This document shows, piece by piece, positions 26,224 through 35,655 of a stretch of DNA of 45,605 nt. Each line of letters opens with the position of its first letter. The stretch's first letter is position 1. Source of the stretch: Nocardia carnea (GTDB taxonomy: Bacteria; Actinomycetota; Actinomycetes; Mycobacteriales; Mycobacteriaceae); NCBI RefSeq assembly GCF_029869215.1, contig NZ_JARWPM010000135.1, positions 1 to 45,605 on the forward strand. The letters run 5' to 3'. The notes under the pieces are model-generated. The model was given only the letters and a program-made list of their open reading frames with translations, did no database searches and was not told the origin of the DNA. Position numbers and translations under genes: made by a program.

Positions 26224-28551
26224 TCACGAATCCCAGGGGTCGAGACCCGCCGTCGGATCGAGATGGTCGAGGTTGGCCAGCCGCATCTGCCACCGGGAGA
26301 GGTCGCGCAACGCCGCCTGGTCGTTCGGGTTCCGGCCGAAAGCCTGCGCTGCCCGGTCGAAACCGTTGGCCGCCTCGGTGGCGATCGTCCAGCGGGTATC
26401 GCGGCCGACCGCGTTCCACTCGTCGGGGGTGATGGCATTGCGCAGCGCGATATCGGAATCCCAGTGCTGTCGCACCCGATTGACGAATCCCTGGTCGACC
26501 ACCGCTCCGGCGCGCGGCGCCGGGGTGTGCCGGAGGAAGTTCGACGAGGCCATCGCGGCCTGTGCCGCGAATGCCTGGCGCACCTCGAGCGGATCAGAGG
26601 GGCGCATATGGTTCTCGACCGCCCGGGCGGCGGCGACTGCTTTCTGCAGTGGTCCCCAGCCGTACGGGTTGCTCGACATACTCGACTGCATGGCCGCCAG
26701 CGCACGCATGCCCTGGTGTGCCCGCGGATGGTCGGCGCCGCCCGCAAGGAGTACGGCGTTCATCCAGGAGCCGGGAACCTTCAGGTCGCCGAGGCCGTCG
26801 ATCGCGTGCGCGATACCCATGGCGGTGTTCATACCGCCATACGGGGCGGCGCGGGCCTCCGCTCGCATCAGCCAGTTCGCCCGGCCCTGGTGCGACCAGT
26901 CGTACATTTCCTCGCGCGCGGCCGCGGTGCGGATATTCGCGAGGTCCGAGCGCTTCTTCCCGAACGCCAAGGGAGCCAGCGGGCCCGGGGTGGCCATCAT
27001 GAGCCACCCGGTCAGCGGGGAGTTGTTGATCGTACTGAGGGCGGCGAGCATACCCAGGCCGCTCAGCGAACCGCCACCGCCGGATCCGCCGGCGCCGACT
27101 CCCATACCCAGCGCTGTGCCGCCTCCCCCGCCACCGCCACCACCGCGGCCACCATTGCCTTGGATGGCCATGGCGAACCGATTGGCCACCCAGTTGTTGC
27201 CGCGGTCCAGGCTTTTGCTCAGCCGCCGGATCTGGGCGATGGCCACGATTTCCACCACACAGGCGATGACGATCACCGAGATCACCTGGCCCGGCGCCTG
27301 GTCGAACAGATTGCTCATGAACAGGATGTAGATCCCGAGGAAGCAGGTGAAGGCCGTCATCCGGGCCGCGGAGATGAATCCGTCCACGACATTACGAACG
27401 AGATAGGTCTGGGTGGGGCCGTAGACGAAGCCGCCCGCGGCGAATCCGAGAATCGCCATGAAGCCGTGATAGATGGTGTCCAGCGCCGCTTTGGTGACCT
27501 TCAACGCCAGATAGATCGCGAAGAGCAGCAGCAGCGTGGCGCAGACCAACAGGATCAAACCGGTGCCCACCTGACCCATGGTCGGATTGGCGGCCTTGGC
27601 GACCGCGGCCCGGTTGTTGCAGTCCTCCATGGCCTGCCGGACATTCGCGTCGTCTCCCGAGAGCGTGCCCGAAGTCCAGGCGGATTCACAGGAGTAGTAA
27701 TTGTCCACCACGTGCCCGAAGTTCCACACCTGCACCGGTTTCCGGGCGAAGTTATCGGCCAGATCGTGCTGCATATCGGTGACCAGTGTGATCGGGTTCG
27801 GATTTCCGTCGCCGGTGAGGCCGGCGGCCACCGATATGCCGACATTACGTCCCTGGCTCAGCAGACCGTCCGAAGAAAGCACATCGTGCAACGGTTCGGC
27901 GAGGAAGATCGGTCCCAGGACCGCCACTCCGAACATGGTGACCACCTGCATGGTCGCCTTGCCCGGAAACCCGCGCACAATGAACCAGGCGACGAAGAAC
28001 GCGCCGATGGTAACCGCGGTGATCAGCACCATGGGCGTGGCGATCTGCGCGACGAAGGCGTCGGCGACGCCGGTGAGCGCGTCGGCGAACATATCGAGCC
28101 AGGTGAAACTCAGGGTGAATCCGATGATCCAGATCGCGGTGGTCACGATGGACATGTAACCCACGAATTCCAGGCTGAGAATTGTCCACAAGATGGTGTT
28201 ACCGGGATTCAGCAGACTGCCCCGGTCGCTGGCGAAAGTGTAGGTGGCCAGTGGAACACCCTGCGAATCCCGGACATTCATCCAGCTGAGGCCGTCCACC
28301 TGGGAAACCCCACTCCCCACCTGGGCGGTGGCGACGACGCCGATAATTCCCGGGAAGACGATCAGAACGAAAAGGATCGCCAGAATCCACAGCAGCCGCC
28401 GCCGCCATGCGCGTTCGCGGACCCAGGTCTTGCACCGGGCGACGACCGTGTCCGGATACCACCGCAGGGGATCCCATTCGCGCGGTTCCGTACCGTTCGC
28501 TTCGATGCCGTCGGCTTTCGCCGAAGTATTCGCCGGTGTTCGTATGGCCAC
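26224..28551 (-). CDS. Large polytopic membrane protein, VirB6/TrbL-like
   Basis: A 775-residue protein with about eight membrane helices in its first 470 residues: the first near 53-75 (LLWILAILFVLIVFPGIIGV), a pair near 125-170, others near 177-225, and a cluster near 325-470. An extracytoplasmic loop of ~90 residues holds Asn/Ser-rich sequence with two Cys. A glycine run (about 470-480) leads to a soluble C-terminal region of ~290 residues, helical and Ala/Arg-rich. This is the layout of VirB6/TrbL and of the Streptomyces SCO6881 type. It is on the strand opposite to the VirB2-VirB4 operon and converges with it. The start is GTG 28551. Confidence 0.72.
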   Translation of the reverse strand: MAIRTPANTSAKADGIEANGTEPREWDPLRWYPDTVVARCKTWVRERAWRRRLLWILAILFVLIVFPGIIGVVATAQVGSGVSQVDGLSWMNVRDSQGVPLATYTFASDRGSLLNPGNTILWTILSLEFVGYMSIVTTAIWIIGFTLSFTWLDMFADALTGVADAFVAQIATPMVLITAVTIGAFFVAWFIVRGFPGKATMQVVTMFGVAVLGPIFLAEPLHDVLSSDGLLSQGRNVGISVAAGLTGDGNPNPITLVTDMQHDLADNFARKPVQVWNFGHVVDNYYSCESAWTSGTLSGDDANVRQAMEDCNNRAAVAKAANPTMGQVGTGLILLVCATLLLLFAIYLALKVTKAALDTIYHGFMAILGFAAGGFVYGPTQTYLVRNVVDGFISAARMTAFTCFLGIYILFMSNLFDQAPGQVISVIVIACVVEIVAIAQIRRLSKSLDRGNNWVANRFAMAIQGNGGRGGGGGGGGGTALGMGVGAGGSGGGGSLSGLGMLAALSTINNSPLTGWLMMATPGPLAPLAFGKKRSDLANIRTAAAREEMYDWSHQGRANWLMRAEARAAPYGGMNTAMGIAHAIDGLGDLKVPGSWMNAVLLAGGADHPRAHQGMRALAAMQSSMSSNPYGWGPLQKAVAAARAVENHMRPSDPLEVRQAFAAQAAMASSNFLRHTPAPRAGAVVDQGFVNRVRQHWDSDIALRNAITPDEWNAVGRDTRWTIATEAANGFDRAAQAFGRNPNDQAALRDLSRWQMRLANLDHLDPTAGLDPWDS

Positions 28552-28949
28552 TGCGCACTCACCGCCGCGCCCGGACGGCCACGACTGTCGGTGTGGACCG
28601 ATATGACTCCGTGTTCGCGGGCAATCGCAGTGGATAGGGGCTCATACCAGTGCGCGGCCTCCGGAAATGCAGGTTCATCGAATACTTCCTCCTGCATCGT
28701 TCGGCCCTCGCGCGAGCAAGGGGTCGTCCGCAGCGAGTCCAGGGCTGCACGGTCGATAATGCCCTGTACCCGCAGGTCAGTGCTTCCCTGTGGTGGGAAT
28801 CCACCACAATGGGGGCGTCACGAAGGGAGACGCGCACATGGTCGGCTGCCCGTGCTCGAATTCCTCCGCGAGCCGGGCCGTGCTCGACAGCCGCGGGCGT
28901 GAGCGAACGAGTCTCGGTCCGCATCGCGCTCGCCGAGGCAGGTGAGATC
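28552..28949. promoter_or_regulatory. Divergent upstream region, virB6-like gene and large effector-like gene
   Basis: About 400 bp. The frame of the downstream gene is open back to 28650, but the encoded sequence (many Arg and Trp, few conserved features) does not look like protein, so I treat it as non-coding. A short frame from ATG 28838 with a good purine-rich site stops soon after and is probably chance. The promoters of both genes should lie here. Confidence 0.35.
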
Positions 28950-31130
28950 GTGGGTCTCGGCGATTTCTTCGCGGACAATTGGGATGAAATCCTCACCGGC
29001 GGGGCGAGTGTGGCGGGGTTCGCGCTGCGGGGGACGCCGTGGGGCATCGCGGTGGGTGCCGCGGTGGGCGGGATCACGGCCGCGGTACAAGGCGAGGATT
29101 TCGAGGGCATCCTGCTCGGAACCGCCTACGGCGCAGTCGGTGGTGTGTTCGGGGCGGCGGGATTCGGTGTCCGAGGGGCCACCCGGGCGGCTCAGTCGAT
29201 GGACATGGCGCGCACCCTCACCGGAACGGCCGCGCAGAAGGCCGCGATAAACAAAGGACTACTCGGGGTCCTGCCCACCAGACTGGGTGGGGCGCATGTG
29301 GCTCCGTGGCGGACGTACCTGGGTCTGGCCGGCGCGTTCACCACCGGGTGGACCGCCGACGGTATCCGCAACACAGTGGGCGAACATCTCGGCTACCCTG
29401 CCATCCCGCTGATCGATATCAGCGAGCAGGAGCTTTCCGATATTCCCGAGGACATGCCGCATATCTATATGCCCGATCCGCACAATTTGCCCGAGGGTCT
29501 CGAATTCACCACGCCGATGCAGCGTAATTTCCGCACGCTTCCCCCCTTCGGCTCCGACAGCTGGACCAGCTTCGGTACGAAACCCCGGGAGTCGGACGAC
29601 CTACCGAAGGAAATCGACGTCACCGAGATCTTCGGAGCCGAGCACGCCGGGATTCCGGACTACGCGCACCATGTCGAAGCGTTGCGGGATCGGTACACCA
29701 GGATCAGGTCGCGGGTCGAAATCGTGGCGGAGGCCGTGGAGCGATCCGCGGCGCTGTGCGAGGGCGGTCGATACGATTTGGCGTCCTCCATCATCACCCA
29801 GAACAAATACGCGGGAACCGATCCACGTGATCTGAAGAATCTCACCGCGTTGCTCGCCGAGCACAACGAGAAGCTCAGCGAGGTCAGCGGCATGCCTGTC
29901 TTCTACGTCGACCCGAAACGGCTGGGCGAAGGACTGCAGAGCGAGGACGCGTACACATTCGTCCTGATCGAGTCGGGCTACGCGAATGCCGAGACGATCA
30001 TGTCGTACTACGCCGGCCGGTTCGAGGAGGTCGCGGCGGAGGTACGGTCGGAGGCAGCCGATGACGAGGATTCCGGCTCGAAGCAAGAGGACCGGTCCGC
30101 TGACAACAGTGGCGATCCCGGGTTCGATCCCGCCGCCGCTGGCGACGCGGCTGCGGCTGCGGCTGAACAGTCGGCAGACACCGGCCCCAGCCGGGTACCG
30201 GCACCCGAGCCGTGGGATCTCGGCACCGATGCCGGTTCGAGCGGTACCGATGACCCCGGCGCTCGTGCAGCGACCGATTCCGGCCCGGCGGCCGATACGC
30301 CCGGTGCGCGCGGGACCGAACCCGCGGGCTCGCCGATCGCGACACAGCCGGGGCAGACGCCGGCGCCCAGTCAGGATGCCATGGGCTCGGCGCTGCAGGC
30401 AATGCTGTTGCCGCAGTTGATGCGCGGTGCGATGGGCAACCAGCAGGACGGCTCGGGCGACAGGCACCGCACGGCGGGCCAGGAACCGGAAGACGGCAGC
30501 TCGGCCACCGCGCTGCGGCCCGGAGTGGTCGCGGCGCCGAGTCCCGGACAGCCCTCTCAGGGGCAGAACACCGGATCACCAGCGGCACCGGCCGTCCCGG
30601 CGAAGACGGTCTCGCCCCCACCCGACAGTTCCCCACCGCCGGGAAGAACGACCGGGCAAGCCGAGTCCGGGCGGGTGGTGTACACATTCCCGGATGGACG
30701 TACCCAGGAGGTATCCGTTGTGGTGGCACATGGACTCGACCTGGCATTCGGCAATGCGGCAGGTACCGATGCCCAGGCCGCCTATGCCGGGACAGCGGCC
30801 GGGTGGACGGATCCGAAGCGCATCGGAGCGCGTGTCGATCCCGCTCAGCTGACCACCGGCGACGTAGGGCTCTGGGAGAACCGGACCGCGCTGCTGGTGG
30901 TATTTCCGGAAGAATCCGCCGCGGAGGCGACAGTGGAAGCGGTGGTCGACGGAGCTCTGCAGCGGGTGACCTCACTTGCGGAAATGCGCGATGGGGCCGG
31001 CGAATTCGGTGCGTTCGGCGGATTCTTCCATCCACCCGGTACCGAAGCGGCGGCAGCGGCCGGAGCTGCGGAACGCACGGGTGAAGCAGCCGCCAGTCCT
31101 GCTGCGGCCGACGTCGTGGTACCGGCGTAG
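28950..31130 (+). CDS. Large effector-like protein A, glycine-zipper N-terminus and shared C-terminal module
   Basis: A ~726-residue protein without a known family. N-terminal residues ~15-75 hold glycine-zipper stretches (GIAVGAAVGGITAAV; GTAYGAVGGVFGAAGFG) able to insert in membranes. A mixed region with NLPEGLEFTTPM and a helical region (about 230-370) follow, then ~200 residues of Ala/Pro/Gly-rich linker. The last ~140 residues (VVYTFPDGRTQE, TDAQAAYAGT, WTDPKRIG, TGDV, RTALLVVF) are shared with the next gene's product. I prefer GTG 28950, with GAGGCAGG seven bases upstream; GTG 28899 is an alternative. No signal peptide is seen. Eight bases separate it from gene B. Confidence 0.6.
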   Translation: MGLGDFFADNWDEILTGGASVAGFALRGTPWGIAVGAAVGGITAAVQGEDFEGILLGTAYGAVGGVFGAAGFGVRGATRAAQSMDMARTLTGTAAQKAAINKGLLGVLPTRLGGAHVAPWRTYLGLAGAFTTGWTADGIRNTVGEHLGYPAIPLIDISEQELSDIPEDMPHIYMPDPHNLPEGLEFTTPMQRNFRTLPPFGSDSWTSFGTKPRESDDLPKEIDVTEIFGAEHAGIPDYAHHVEALRDRYTRIRSRVEIVAEAVERSAALCEGGRYDLASSIITQNKYAGTDPRDLKNLTALLAEHNEKLSEVSGMPVFYVDPKRLGEGLQSEDAYTFVLIESGYANAETIMSYYAGRFEEVAAEVRSEAADDEDSGSKQEDRSADNSGDPGFDPAAAGDAAAAAAEQSADTGPSRVPAPEPWDLGTDAGSSGTDDPGARAATDSGPAADTPGARGTEPAGSPIATQPGQTPAPSQDAMGSALQAMLLPQLMRGAMGNQQDGSGDRHRTAGQEPEDGSSATALRPGVVAAPSPGQPSQGQNTGSPAAPAVPAKTVSPPPDSSPPPGRTTGQAESGRVVYTFPDGRTQEVSVVVAHGLDLAFGNAAGTDAQAAYAGTAAGWTDPKRIGARVDPAQLTTGDVGLWENRTALLVVFPEESAAEATVEAVVDGALQRVTSLAEMRDGAGEFGAFGGFFHPPGTEAAAAAGAAERTGEAAASPAAADVVVPA

Positions 31131-31138
31131 GAGGCACG

Positions 31139-33793
31139 GTGGTCGAATTCCGGGATGTCGCCGCGCTGGGTTTCGATCTCGGCGTCACGTTCTTTGCCAG
31201 CAAAGCAACCAATAACATGCCCTGGTTCAAACAGGGTGCCGCGGACGTCCTCAGCGGTTATGTGGGAGGCGTCGGGGCCGACATGATCGCGAACGGGCCC
31301 GGGTTGGACAGTTTCGGCGCTCCCGGTATGGCGGGTGCCGGAGGAGCGTTGCTCGGGACGGCAGCGGGACAACTCGCTCGAACGGGTCTCCGGGCCGGAG
31401 GCAGAAGCGCCGATGACGCGCTGACCCAGGCGCAGAATGTGCACAGTACAGCCGCGGACCAGGCCAGGCGCCTAGAGAACGCGGAGAACGCCGTAACCGG
31501 CGCAGAGGACAAACTCCGTGACGCGAACAGGAATTTTCAAAGGCTGGATGACGAGTTCCAGGACGCGCAGCGAAGGTTCGACGCTGCCGAGGCAAGGCTC
31601 AACGGCATGGATCCCAGAGATCCGGGGTATGCCGCGGCCCAGCGGTCGTTCGACAACGCCGAGCAGGCCTTGACTGCCGCGACCAACGCCCGACGGGCCG
31701 CCCGGCAGACGCTCGACGATGCCGAGGACGCCGTTCAAACGGCGCGCCGGGATCTCACCGACGCGCGGAACGCACACGGCGGGTTGCAGTCCGCGGCCGA
31801 TGACGCCGAAAAGGCAATGAAGGCGGCGGAACGCCGGAAGAATATGTGGGGAACCGACGGGCACGCGGTCAAATGGGTGAAGCCGACTCTGGTCGCGATC
31901 GGATCCGGTGCCTTTGTCGCGGGGGGAGTAATCGATTGGGGATCGGGTACGAACCCGGCGGGCGCCGGGTCGGTCGACCTCATGTGGGACGGGTACGCCC
32001 CCGCGGCGTCCGAGGGCCTGGCCGGGCAGGCGCCGTTCGCGGAATCCCAGGTGAATCCAGGGGTGCGGGTGGTCGGCGGGCGAGGGTTCTTGCTTCGTCC
32101 CGAGGACAGTTTGCTGAATCCCCAGCTGATCTCCGCCTATGGCGGCGCGACGGGCTCGTTTGCCGCCACGGTGGTGGACGTCTATCAGATGAGTGGCGAC
32201 CTCGAGAAGAAGATCGAACTGCGCCTCGATCCGGCCCCCCGGATGCCACAGGGGATCACCGTCGGTAGCAGTAGCGGGGGTACCAGCTACGAACAAGTGA
32301 CAGCCAAGGTCGAGTCTGCGCTGGACGACCTCTACAAGTCGGAGCTGAGCAATAAGGATACAGCTGCGAAGGTCGAGGAGATCTCGGCAACGGTGAAGGA
32401 GAGCGTGGGCTTTCTGATCAACGGTGTGAACACCCAGGTGCAGCAACTCACCGCTTCGCCCGAACTCGAGATCAATTTCATGAGCATCGTGTCGCAGGGT
32501 TTCGACGAACTGATCGGGATCCTGGAGAACGCGGCGAACGCGATGGACCGCGCGGCATCGGGGATCGAGGACCCCAGCGCCGGCGACGAGGAGGCATCCC
32601 AGGAGCTGGGCGACCGGGTGGGTGCGCTGGAAGACAGCCTGAACGATCGCTCGCTGTGGCCGGACGGTTCGGAAATCGGCACGCCCGACCCCACCCAGCA
32701 GGAGGGGCTCGGTGTGGGGACCCCGGAGGTCCCGGGGACGGCCAGTGCCGACCTGGCCGATGCGGCGAAAGAGATGGAGGACCGGGCGAACGAGGCATTG
32801 CAGGCGTCGACGCCGTCGACGCCGGCCGGTTCGCTCGGTAGCATCCCCGATCCGTCTGCGGCGGCCAACGGGATGATGGGGAACAGCCTGCTGAGCTCGC
32901 TGTTGCCTACCTTGTTATCGCAAGCCGCTATGCGCAACGGGGCCGACAGCGATCTGGCCCGCCGGATCGACGATATCGATCCGTCGCGGTACGACGCGGC
33001 CGCGGCCCCCACCATGCCCGCGGCCCGGCCCGCCGCGACCACGCCGTGGTCGACCCCACCGGCCACCACACCGGCCCCCGCTCAGCCCGCGCAGCACCAG
33101 AGCGGGCCGCCACCCGGTGCGACCTCGAACCAGCCGGGCGCCGGGCTGCCGAAACGGGTACCGGGCGCGGACGGTCTGGTGGTCTACCCGTTCCCGGACG
33201 GCCGGACCCAGAAGGTGCCGCTCACCGTGGCACTGGGCCTCGACAAAGCGTTCGCGAACAAGACCGGGACCGACGCCCAGGCCGCCTACGCCGGTACTCC
33301 CGCCGCGTGGACCGACCCGAAGGACATCGGTCCGGCCGTCGACCCGTTCCAGCTGGCCACCGGTGATGTGGTCACCTGGCTGGTGGCGGCGAAGGACGAG
33401 GGCCGCGTTCCCGCCGGAGCCTCCGCGGTGGTCGGGACACCCGCCGGTGGTCCGTCGGCGGGGGAGCAGACACCGCCGGAAGGAGAGAAGGAGACCGGCG
33501 ATCAGCCCGCCGCCGGCGGCTCGCCGGGCAAACCCGAGTCCCGGTCTGCGCTGCTGGTTGTCTTTGGAGAGGGCGAGTCCGGCACCGTGGAAGCGATCGT
33601 GCACGGCGAATTGCAGCAGTACGCACCGGATATGACCGATCCGGACGGCCGCGCTTTCGGTGAGTTCGCCGGATTCAAACATCCGAAGGGCATCGAGGCC
33701 GCCGGCGATACGGGCCAGGACGGCGATGCGGCGGCCACCACAGGCACCGATCAGCCTGTGGCCGATATGCCGGCATTGGCCGCCCCGGCCTGA
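31139..33793 (+). CDS. Large effector-like protein B, coiled coil plus shared C-terminal module
   Basis: An 884-residue paralogue of protein A in its C-terminal module. N-terminal residues ~55-80 are Gly/Ala-rich (GMAGAGGALLGTAAGQL). Residues ~90-235 are a long coiled coil rich in Ala, Asp, Arg and Glu (DDAEDAVQTARRDLTDAR). A hydrophobic segment follows (LVAIGSGAFVAGGVIDWG, ~248-265), then a mixed and helical region to ~600 and a Pro-rich linker. The module from ~678 has VVYPFPDGRTQK, TDAQAAYAGT, WTDPKDIG, TGDVVTW, an insertion of ~45 residues, then RSALLVVF and GFKHPKGIE. The start is GTG 31139 with GGAGG at 31130-31134. Function unknown; a surface or secreted structural role is inferred. 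Confidence 0.6.
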   Translation: MVEFRDVAALGFDLGVTFFASKATNNMPWFKQGAADVLSGYVGGVGADMIANGPGLDSFGAPGMAGAGGALLGTAAGQLARTGLRAGGRSADDALTQAQNVHSTAADQARRLENAENAVTGAEDKLRDANRNFQRLDDEFQDAQRRFDAAEARLNGMDPRDPGYAAAQRSFDNAEQALTAATNARRAARQTLDDAEDAVQTARRDLTDARNAHGGLQSAADDAEKAMKAAERRKNMWGTDGHAVKWVKPTLVAIGSGAFVAGGVIDWGSGTNPAGAGSVDLMWDGYAPAASEGLAGQAPFAESQVNPGVRVVGGRGFLLRPEDSLLNPQLISAYGGATGSFAATVVDVYQMSGDLEKKIELRLDPAPRMPQGITVGSSSGGTSYEQVTAKVESALDDLYKSELSNKDTAAKVEEISATVKESVGFLINGVNTQVQQLTASPELEINFMSIVSQGFDELIGILENAANAMDRAASGIEDPSAGDEEASQELGDRVGALEDSLNDRSLWPDGSEIGTPDPTQQEGLGVGTPEVPGTASADLADAAKEMEDRANEALQASTPSTPAGSLGSIPDPSAAANGMMGNSLLSSLLPTLLSQAAMRNGADSDLARRIDDIDPSRYDAAAAPTMPAARPAATTPWSTPPATTPAPAQPAQHQSGPPPGATSNQPGAGLPKRVPGADGLVVYPFPDGRTQKVPLTVALGLDKAFANKTGTDAQAAYAGTPAAWTDPKDIGPAVDPFQLATGDVVTWLVAAKDEGRVPAGASAVVGTPAGGPSAGEQTPPEGEKETGDQPAAGGSPGKPESRSALLVVFGEGESGTVEAIVHGELQQYAPDMTDPDGRAFGEFAGFKHPKGIEAAGDTGQDGDAAATTGTDQPVADMPALAAPA

Positions 33794-33826
33794 CGGTGCG
33801 AGAGTGACAGGCGAGAGGAGACCGGT

Positions 33827-35296
33827 ATGGCGTTGAATGTCGATCTCGATGAGCTGGTGGCCGTAGCCGGGCAGTCCGCGGATATGGCGCGGATCACCGG
33901 CGCGGCGATGCCGCGGGAATGGGTCCTGCCCGCCGGGGCCGACCCTATTTCCGCGCAAGCGGTTCCGCAGTTGAACGCCGATGCCGCGGCGTTGTTCAAT
34001 GCGACCGTCGGTGTGCTGAACAAGATTCAGCGCGATGCGCACCATATCGGGCAGGCTGCGGTCGAATACGCCGCGGCCGACGACGAAGGCGCCCGGCTGC
34101 TCAACGCCTCCGGCGGCAATCTGGTGGCCAACCCGGTTCCGGCCGTGGAGCCGGTGGGCTTCCGCCGGGTACCGCCCGGACTGCGTGAGATGCCGGTGGT
34201 GACCGGGGATCCGCTGACCTTCGCGCAACAGTTGCACAGCGGTCCCGGCCCGGAACCGGCGCATCGATTCGCCGATTCGGTCCGGCTGTTCAACACCAGC
34301 TCCCGGGCCCGAGCGGCCGATGACATGGACCGTGCGGGTTCGGTATTGCAGCACTGGACCCCGGTGGGTTCGGAGGTGGCCGAACGGTTCGCGACCTACC
34401 GCGGCTGGATGGACGTACTGGGCGACGCGATGGAGAAACTGGCCCAGGGGGCGGACACCTACGGCAACGCGTTCGCCCGGGCCAAGGAGAAACATCCGAC
34501 ACCGGAGGAGATTCTGGCTGCTCGGAAAAAAATGCTGGCAGCGGCGCGGGCCAAGAACGAGGCCGCGCTGGCGGCGGCGACCGCGGAATACAACGACCTG
34601 AACCTCCGGGCGGGTGAAGCGGCGGGTTCGTACGTATCCGAAACGGGTACCGGAGTCGCGGATTCATCGCAGAGTTCCGGCTCGGCGGCGGCACAAACCG
34701 GCTCCGGATCCAGCGACCAGATGCTGTCGCAGATGCTGCCCATGTTGATGAGCATGATGGAACTGGGCCAGAACGGGCTGTCGGAGACCGAGGAGATCTC
34801 CGACGACTACTACGACGACTACTACGACGATTACGGACTCGGCGACTACGCCGTCCCGTCCTACGGCAGCCCGACCGGCGGCGCTCCGTCGGTGCCCGGC
34901 GGCGGGATACCGAGCGCTTCGGAGGTGCAGACGATTTCGGCATCGACGGTCATGCCGCTGACACGGGCCGTCGGCAGCGGTCTCGGTGCCCCGCCGCGGG
35001 TGCCCGCGGCGGAGAACGTGGCCGGGGGCAGCGCCTACGGGCGCGGCGCGGGGGGAATGCCGATGATGCCGATGATGCCGATGGGGGGAATGGGCGGTGC
35101 GGGGGCCGGGGCGGGCGGTGGCGGCGAGGAGCGCAACCGCATTGTGGCCTGGCACCCTGATCGCCTGATGTATGTCGACGACACTCCGCATACCGAACCC
35201 GTTATCGGGGAACGGCCCACCATCGCGCCGACGGTCACGCAACCGACCCCGGCCCCGGCCAATCAGGCCCCGACCCGCACCGGAGGCAACGCATGA
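33827..35296 (+). CDS. EspB-like ESX secretion-associated protein
   Basis: A 489-residue protein that follows M. tuberculosis EspB along its length. The N-terminal PE/PPE-like helical part ends its first hairpin with Y81-AAA-D85, the YxxxD export signal at the same residue numbers as in EspB. W177 (HWTPVG) matches the Trp of EspB's WxG, but Gly is replaced. EKHPTPEEI (about 225-235) matches REHPTYEDI of EspB. The C-terminal half is Gly/Met/Pro-rich, with an Asp-Tyr repeat (~325-337) and MPMMPMMPMGG, and ends in TEPVIGERPT, like the TEAVIGNRR end of EspB. Family export is by ESX-1; the route here is unknown. GAGAGGAG precedes ATG 33827. Confidence 0.8.
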   Translation: MALNVDLDELVAVAGQSADMARITGAAMPREWVLPAGADPISAQAVPQLNADAAALFNATVGVLNKIQRDAHHIGQAAVEYAAADDEGARLLNASGGNLVANPVPAVEPVGFRRVPPGLREMPVVTGDPLTFAQQLHSGPGPEPAHRFADSVRLFNTSSRARAADDMDRAGSVLQHWTPVGSEVAERFATYRGWMDVLGDAMEKLAQGADTYGNAFARAKEKHPTPEEILAARKKMLAAARAKNEAALAAATAEYNDLNLRAGEAAGSYVSETGTGVADSSQSSGSAAAQTGSGSSDQMLSQMLPMLMSMMELGQNGLSETEEISDDYYDDYYDDYGLGDYAVPSYGSPTGGAPSVPGGGIPSASEVQTISASTVMPLTRAVGSGLGAPPRVPAAENVAGGSAYGRGAGGMPMMPMMPMGGMGGAGAGAGGGGEERNRIVAWHPDRLMYVDDTPHTEPVIGERPTIAPTVTQPTPAPANQAPTRTGGNA

Positions 35297-35655
35297 GTAT
35301 TCATCCCGATGTGCAGGCCGCGCTCGACGCGGCGCGAGAACTGCGGCACCGCATCGCCGATATGCGCGAGCGTATCGACGAGGTCCGTGCCCGTCGCCCG
35401 TCCCCGAGCGGCACCGTGATCCCGGAGGTCGACGCCATGGGCCGGCTGACCAGTTTGTATCTCGCGCCCGGAACAGCGGACCGGTTCAGTTGCGAGGAAC
35501 TGGTGGCCGAGATCATGGCCGCGATCCGGGAGAGTACACAGGACGCCGCCCGCCAGTACCAGGTGATCATGGAAACGGTGATCACCGACGACGCCGCGGA
35601 AATCGCCGGCGGCGACGACCGGGAACCGGCCGGGGTGGGAGACCCGGCACGATGA
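35293..35655 (+). CDS. YbaB/EbfC-family protein (EspL-like)
   Basis: A 120-residue protein of the YbaB/EbfC fold: an N-terminal helix (ALDAARELRHRIADMRERID), a beta hairpin (GTVIPEVDAMGRLTSLYLAPG) and a long C-terminal helix. YbaB proteins bind DNA, but paralogues in ESX loci (EspL of ESX-1) support stability or export of EspB and other substrates. The start ATG overlaps the espB-like stop (ATGA), and its own stop overlaps the next start (ATGA), so three genes are translationally coupled. The coupling to an EspB-like gene supports the EspL-like role over a nucleoid role (inference). Confidence 0.72.
   Translation: MSIHPDVQAALDAARELRHRIADMRERIDEVRARRPSPSGTVIPEVDAMGRLTSLYLAPGTADRFSCEELVAEIMAAIRESTQDAARQYQVIMETVITDDAAEIAGGDDREPAGVGDPAR

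Noticed and set aside
26263..28902. 879-residue plus-strand open frame opposite the VirB6-like gene
   Set aside because: It is antisense to a gene with clear membrane helices; the translation is rich in His, Arg and Gly and has no recognisable domain.
28838..28946. Short frame with a good ribosome site before effector-like gene A
   Set aside because: It ends after ~35 codons in Arg-rich sequence and has no support beyond the ribosome site.
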